A DNA stretch of 64,000 nucleotides, taken from Runella sp. MFBS21. Lineage in GTDB: Bacteria > Bacteroidota > Bacteroidia > Cytophagales > Spirosomataceae. Below, in pieces: positions 61,179 to 64,000 of this stretch; position 1 is the first letter of the stretch, and every line of letters begins with the position of its first letter. Under the pieces are notes generated by a model. It did not search any database, had not been told where the DNA came from, and saw nothing but the letters and a program-made list of their open reading frames with translations. The translations under genes and the position numbers were made by a program. The stretch spans positions 1 to 64,000 of the forward strand of contig NZ_JARNTW010000024.1 in assembly GCF_029433105.1 (NCBI RefSeq). The letters run 5' to 3'.

Positions 61179-63015
61179 ACCTCATAAGCCATACTTTCCC
61201 GCGCCATTCATACTGATGAGAAGGCGTTTTTATCATATAACTATATACTCCAACAGGAAGAGGCTTATCTTGAAATGTACCATCAAAAGGCAGTTGAGTA
61301 TCTCCTTTACCAAAAAATACCACTTCTCCCCATCTATTAAGCACCATCACTTCTATCTCTGGATATTGATCTAATCCTTTTAATATCCACAAGTCATTTT
61401 GCCCGTCACCATTGGGAGTAAATACGTCTGGAATATACAAGGGCCCTAATACCTCAATCAGTACGCTATCCTCAGCCAAGCAGCCTACTGGTCCAATAGC
61501 TTTTAAATGATACATTGTAGTAGTTTCAGGGCTGAAAATAGGAGACAAACTCATCGCATTTTCGATACCTGATGAGGGCGTCCATTGATAGGTATATCCT
61601 TCTCCTAAATCAATATCAATCTTTAATTTTGCACCTCTTATCAAACTACGCTTTTCACCCAGCTCTACTTTGGCCGGTGCCACCACTGCTACGGTCTGTT
61701 CTGCTTGTCCATTCAAACACTCTACTGGACCGTTTAAGGCGTACACAATAGTATGCATTCCTTTTCCAGCTTTAATAGGATCAAATACCCCATCTACCAC
61801 GCCTCTTCCCGAAAATGTCCCTCCTTCAGGACTCCCCCTCAATTTGACAGGCTTCATTATCTCACTACAAAAGGGGGGAATGGAATCCATCTTGACGATC
61901 ATTTTATCTACCATTGAGACTTCAAATACGCTAGAAACAGCAGTACAGCGATTGGTATCTCTGACTGCCACTGTGTATTTCCCCGCTTGAGTTGCCACAA
62001 CTTGGGCTTGTGTTTGTCCTTGTAGTAGCTGTCCATTTAGCAGCCATTCAAAAGCTTTCAAATCCTTACCTTTTGCTTTGAGCAAGAGCGAAGCCCCCGG
62101 ACAAAGCTCTTTGCCGCTAGCCTCTATTTCCACTACAGGTTCTTCATATTGAATCACTTTTACATCCTCCGAGTCGGTGGTGCAATTGTTAGGAGCAGTT
62201 ACTTTTACCTTATAAACTCCTGGTTGTGTAGCTATTAGTGAATCTTTAATACCATTGATAGGCTGTCCATTAAGGTACCACTGATAGATATATGTCCGCC
62301 CATGAGTAGCGTTTAGAGTGACTTTACTCCCTTTACAAAACCCTGCTCTTGCAGCTTTCAAATCTGCTTTGGGAGGAGTATTTGTGATTACAATAGAAGA
62401 AGACGAAAGATAACCACAACCGTGGGGATCAGTTATTTTCAAGCTATAATTTCCCGTCTCCACTGCTTCCAAAGTATTGGAAGTAGCACTTAGGACAGGT
62501 CGATTTTCAAAAAGCCATTGGTAAAAAAAGGCTCCATCTCCACTTACAGCTGCACTTAATTTGACCGTTCCACCTTGGCAAGGATTGCCTGTCAGATTTC
62601 CCTCTGAAATACTAATATTAGGTTTAGGAAAAAGAGCAAGCTCAACTCCGAGCGTAACTACCATTTCGGGGCAATAAAGAGGTGTCGAAACCAAGCATTT
62701 ATAATTTCCAATTCGATTATTTGTAACTATCAAAATCGAATCTTTAGCGTTTGGAATCAAAACATCGTTGAGAGTCCATTGAAATGTACTGTTTGCTAAA
62801 AAACCACTTGCATTGAGCTGCACAGTACTATCATAGCATATAGTGGTTTGAAGCCTTTTTTGAGGTTGCCCTACTTTAGAAACAAAAGTAATGGGCTTGC
62901 TTACATTGGTATTGCATACTCTTGTAGTTTCATGAGCTATTTTGGCAGCTGCTTTAGCTGATAAAATAAAGTAGAGTACCCAGTAAAAACCAATTAAAAG
63001 GAAGCGCCTTGACAT
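61177..63015 (-). CDS. Secreted Ig-like-repeat protein with gliding-motility C-terminal domain
   Basis: 612 residues from ATG 63015, which opens the signal peptide (MSRRFLLIGFYWVLYFILSAKAAA). Several Ig-like or PKD-like repeats follow (cysteine-bearing units such as FQWTLNDVLIPNAKDSI, FFYQWLFENRPVL, YIYQWYLNGQPI and FEWLLNGQLLQGQ). The last 85 residues (YIPDVFTPNGDGQNDLWILKG...EIEVMVLNRWGEVVFFGKG...LPVGVYSYMIK) are the gliding motility-associated type B C-terminal domain that targets proteins to the type IX secretion system. An adhesin or cell-surface scaffold is likely. Confidence 0.9.
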   Translation of the reverse strand: MSRRFLLIGFYWVLYFILSAKAAAKIAHETTRVCNTNVSKPITFVSKVGQPQKRLQTTICYDSTVQLNASGFLANSTFQWTLNDVLIPNAKDSILIVTNNRIGNYKCLVSTPLYCPEMVVTLGVELALFPKPNISISEGNLTGNPCQGGTVKLSAAVSGDGAFFYQWLFENRPVLSATSNTLEAVETGNYSLKITDPHGCGYLSSSSIVITNTPPKADLKAARAGFCKGSKVTLNATHGRTYIYQWYLNGQPINGIKDSLIATQPGVYKVKVTAPNNCTTDSEDVKVIQYEEPVVEIEASGKELCPGASLLLKAKGKDLKAFEWLLNGQLLQGQTQAQVVATQAGKYTVAVRDTNRCTAVSSVFEVSMVDKMIVKMDSIPPFCSEIMKPVKLRGSPEGGTFSGRGVVDGVFDPIKAGKGMHTIVYALNGPVECLNGQAEQTVAVVAPAKVELGEKRSLIRGAKLKIDIDLGEGYTYQWTPSSGIENAMSLSPIFSPETTTMYHLKAIGPVGCLAEDSVLIEVLGPLYIPDVFTPNGDGQNDLWILKGLDQYPEIEVMVLNRWGEVVFFGKGDTQLPFDGTFQDKPLPVGVYSYMIKTPSHQYEWRGKVWLMR

Positions 63016-63163
63016 ACCAAACAAGATGAGTCTTTTGACAAAAATAACAATAAATCAAGAACTTATGTTGGGACTAAAATAGACTTCCTTACAACAATTG
63101 TCAAAAAGTGGAATTATTCAAAAATCTTCGTGGTTGAGATAGTAAACAATCTTCTATCATTTT

Positions 63164-63694
63164 ATGTCAAAACCCCGCCTCATTTTAGACCAAGACGATG
63201 TATTAGCTGCTACGCACGACAAACTCGCCGATATTGTTTTCAACGAGTTTGAAACTGGTCTTTCACGCGAAGCTTTTAACAAAGTAGCATTTCATCAAAT
63301 CCTTTCAACTGAACTGAGCCAACGTCTTTATCATATTATCCAAGCTCCAGGTTTTTTTAGCGATATTCCGCTCATCCCCAATGCCCGCGAAGCTGTGCTT
63401 GAGTTGAGCAAGAAATATGAAATTTTTGTAGCTACTGCCGCCCTAGAGTTTCCCAATTCTTTCCGCGAAAAGTATGATTGGCTACGCCAATATTTCGATT
63501 TTATTCCTTGGACCCACATTGTATTTTGTGGCGACAAAAGTGTTTTGTCTGGAGACTACCTTATCGACGATATGCCCCGCAACTTAAAAACCTTTAAAGG
63601 AAAGGGTTTACTTTTTAACGCTGCTCATAATCTCGAAGAAACAGCCTACCAACGTGTCATGAATTGGGAAGAAATCTTGCAACTTTTGGGTTGA
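63164..63694 (+). CDS. 5'-nucleotidase, NT5C type
   Basis: 176 residues of the HAD superfamily acting on deoxyribo- or ribonucleotides. RLILDQDDVLAATHDKLADIVFNEFE near the start carries a variant D-x-D motif (Asp-Gln-Asp), IFVATAALEFPNSFREKYDWL near 87 is motif II, and FCGDKSVLSGDYLIDDMPRNLKTFKGKGLLFNAAHN near 125 gives motifs III and IV. Members remove 5'- (or 3'-) phosphates from nucleotides, balancing pools. Terminator at 63707-63750. Confidence 0.88.
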   Translation: MSKPRLILDQDDVLAATHDKLADIVFNEFETGLSREAFNKVAFHQILSTELSQRLYHIIQAPGFFSDIPLIPNAREAVLELSKKYEIFVATAALEFPNSFREKYDWLRQYFDFIPWTHIVFCGDKSVLSGDYLIDDMPRNLKTFKGKGLLFNAAHNLEETAYQRVMNWEEILQLLG

Positions 63695-63706
63695 GATTGA
63701 TTGACT

Positions 63707-63750
63707 ACAAAACAAAAGCCCGACGCGAATGCGTCGGGCTTTTGTTTTGT
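63707..63750. terminator. Bidirectional terminator
   Basis: A 20-bp stem (63707-63726 with 63731-63750), loop GAAT, between convergent genes; A-rich on the left and U-rich on the right. Confidence 0.9.
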
Positions 63751-63766
63751 ACCTTGATATTTATTG

Positions 63767-64000
63767 CTAAAACAAATGCGTAGGTGAAGCTTCTTTTGGT
63801 TTAGGCACTTCCACCCCTACCTTCGATTCTTTCATTTTGATGATTTTGGTCCAACTCAAAAACTTAATCACTGGGTAAGTAGGATCAAACTCAAACCATT
63901 TAGTACCAAAATTGACACGATTTGGAAGTTTATGATGGTTGTTTTGAAACAACTCTCCCATCATCAATAAGTCAAAAACAAGGGAATTTTTTGATTCGTC
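63767..64000 (-). CDS. Fatty-acid desaturase, C-terminal fragment
   Basis: Only the end of the gene is inside the window; the frame stays open to 64000. The partial protein shows DESKNSLVFDLLMMGELFQNNHHKLPNRVNFGTKWFEFDPTYPVI; the Q-N-N-H-H box is the third histidine cluster of membrane-bound acyl-CoA/lipid desaturases, which ligates the di-iron centre. The N-terminal histidine boxes and membrane helices must lie beyond the window. Ends with a charged tail (KMKESKVGVEVPKPKEASPTHLF). Confidence 0.88.
   Translation of the reverse strand, partial: DESKNSLVFDLLMMGELFQNNHHKLPNRVNFGTKWFEFDPTYPVIKFLSWTKIIKMKESKVGVEVPKPKEASPTHLF

Noticed and set aside
1-64000. CRISPR array, prophage or transposon
   Set aside because: No regularly spaced direct repeats, phage structural genes or transposase was seen. 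The only repeats are the short ones reported.

Overview
The window reads as a chromosomal segment of a Bacteroidota bacterium, most likely order Cytophagales (perhaps Spirosomaceae; the family is a guess). The basis is: AT-leaning DNA with promoters of the TTG / TAnnTTTG type; a gliding-motility-type protein with a type IX secretion C-terminal domain; GWxTD, DUF2480, DUF4905, DUF5777, DUF1361 and DUF1080 proteins; a PafA-like phosphatase; and Bacteroidota-type FabI and SucC. I see no transposase, prophage, rRNA or CRISPR array. Most of the window is ordinary housekeeping and envelope genes in short operons, often closed by strong hairpin terminators.

Layout. 1-660: a structured repeat (nested palindromes, exact 162-bp tandem duplication). 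660-3600 (minus): SulP transporter with a UspA-like partner, then a secreted protein. 3600-4560: regulatory-looking repeats before a small orphan gene. 4597-6015: CCA-adding enzyme; the only tRNA here, tRNA-Leu(GAG) at 21148-21231, has no encoded CCA. 6834-10798 (minus): a four-gene run of McrB-like AAA+ ATPase, CoxE-like VWA protein, MoaD-like protein and HMG-CoA-lyase-like enzyme, with no McrC. 11138-11280: a possible small RNA with its own promoter and terminator. 14500-20658: an AraC-type regulator, several very small proteins (CsbD-like, cupin, PRPP-synthetase-like by name only), then a GH130 protein overlapping a long GT4 glycosyltransferase; this looks like a stress and glycan cluster. 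21287-31530: ElbB, a LytTR regulator, PafA-like phosphatase, TPR protein, alpha-amylase-family enzyme with AraC regulator, and a HAD/VOC/MFS operon. 31605-40290: DUF4905 and LysM proteins, NuoM and NuoL, a lipoprotein hydrolase and a BamA-like barrel. 40362-46817: MarR-YceI, a metalloprotease-MORN fusion, DUF72, a Rieske lipoprotein/DUF5777/YceI run, and DUF1080. 46890-53466: FabI, a small ABC pair, SppA, sugar isomerase with GWxTD protein, and a solitary NuoK. 53563-58873: GntR regulator, two paralogous serine hydrolases flanking an acyltransferase, and a methyltransferase. 58880-64000: DUF1361, SucC, a large gliding-type secreted protein, a 5'-nucleotidase and the end of a fatty-acid desaturase.

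No single locus is demonstrably a new system. The best candidates for follow-up are the McrB-like/VWA/MoaD run, the translationally coupled GH130-GT4 pair with its small stress genes and a shared promoter motif, the serine hydrolase/acyltransferase/serine hydrolase triad, and the candidate small RNA near 11.2 kb. All calls rest on reading sequence and remembered family features; no database search was run.
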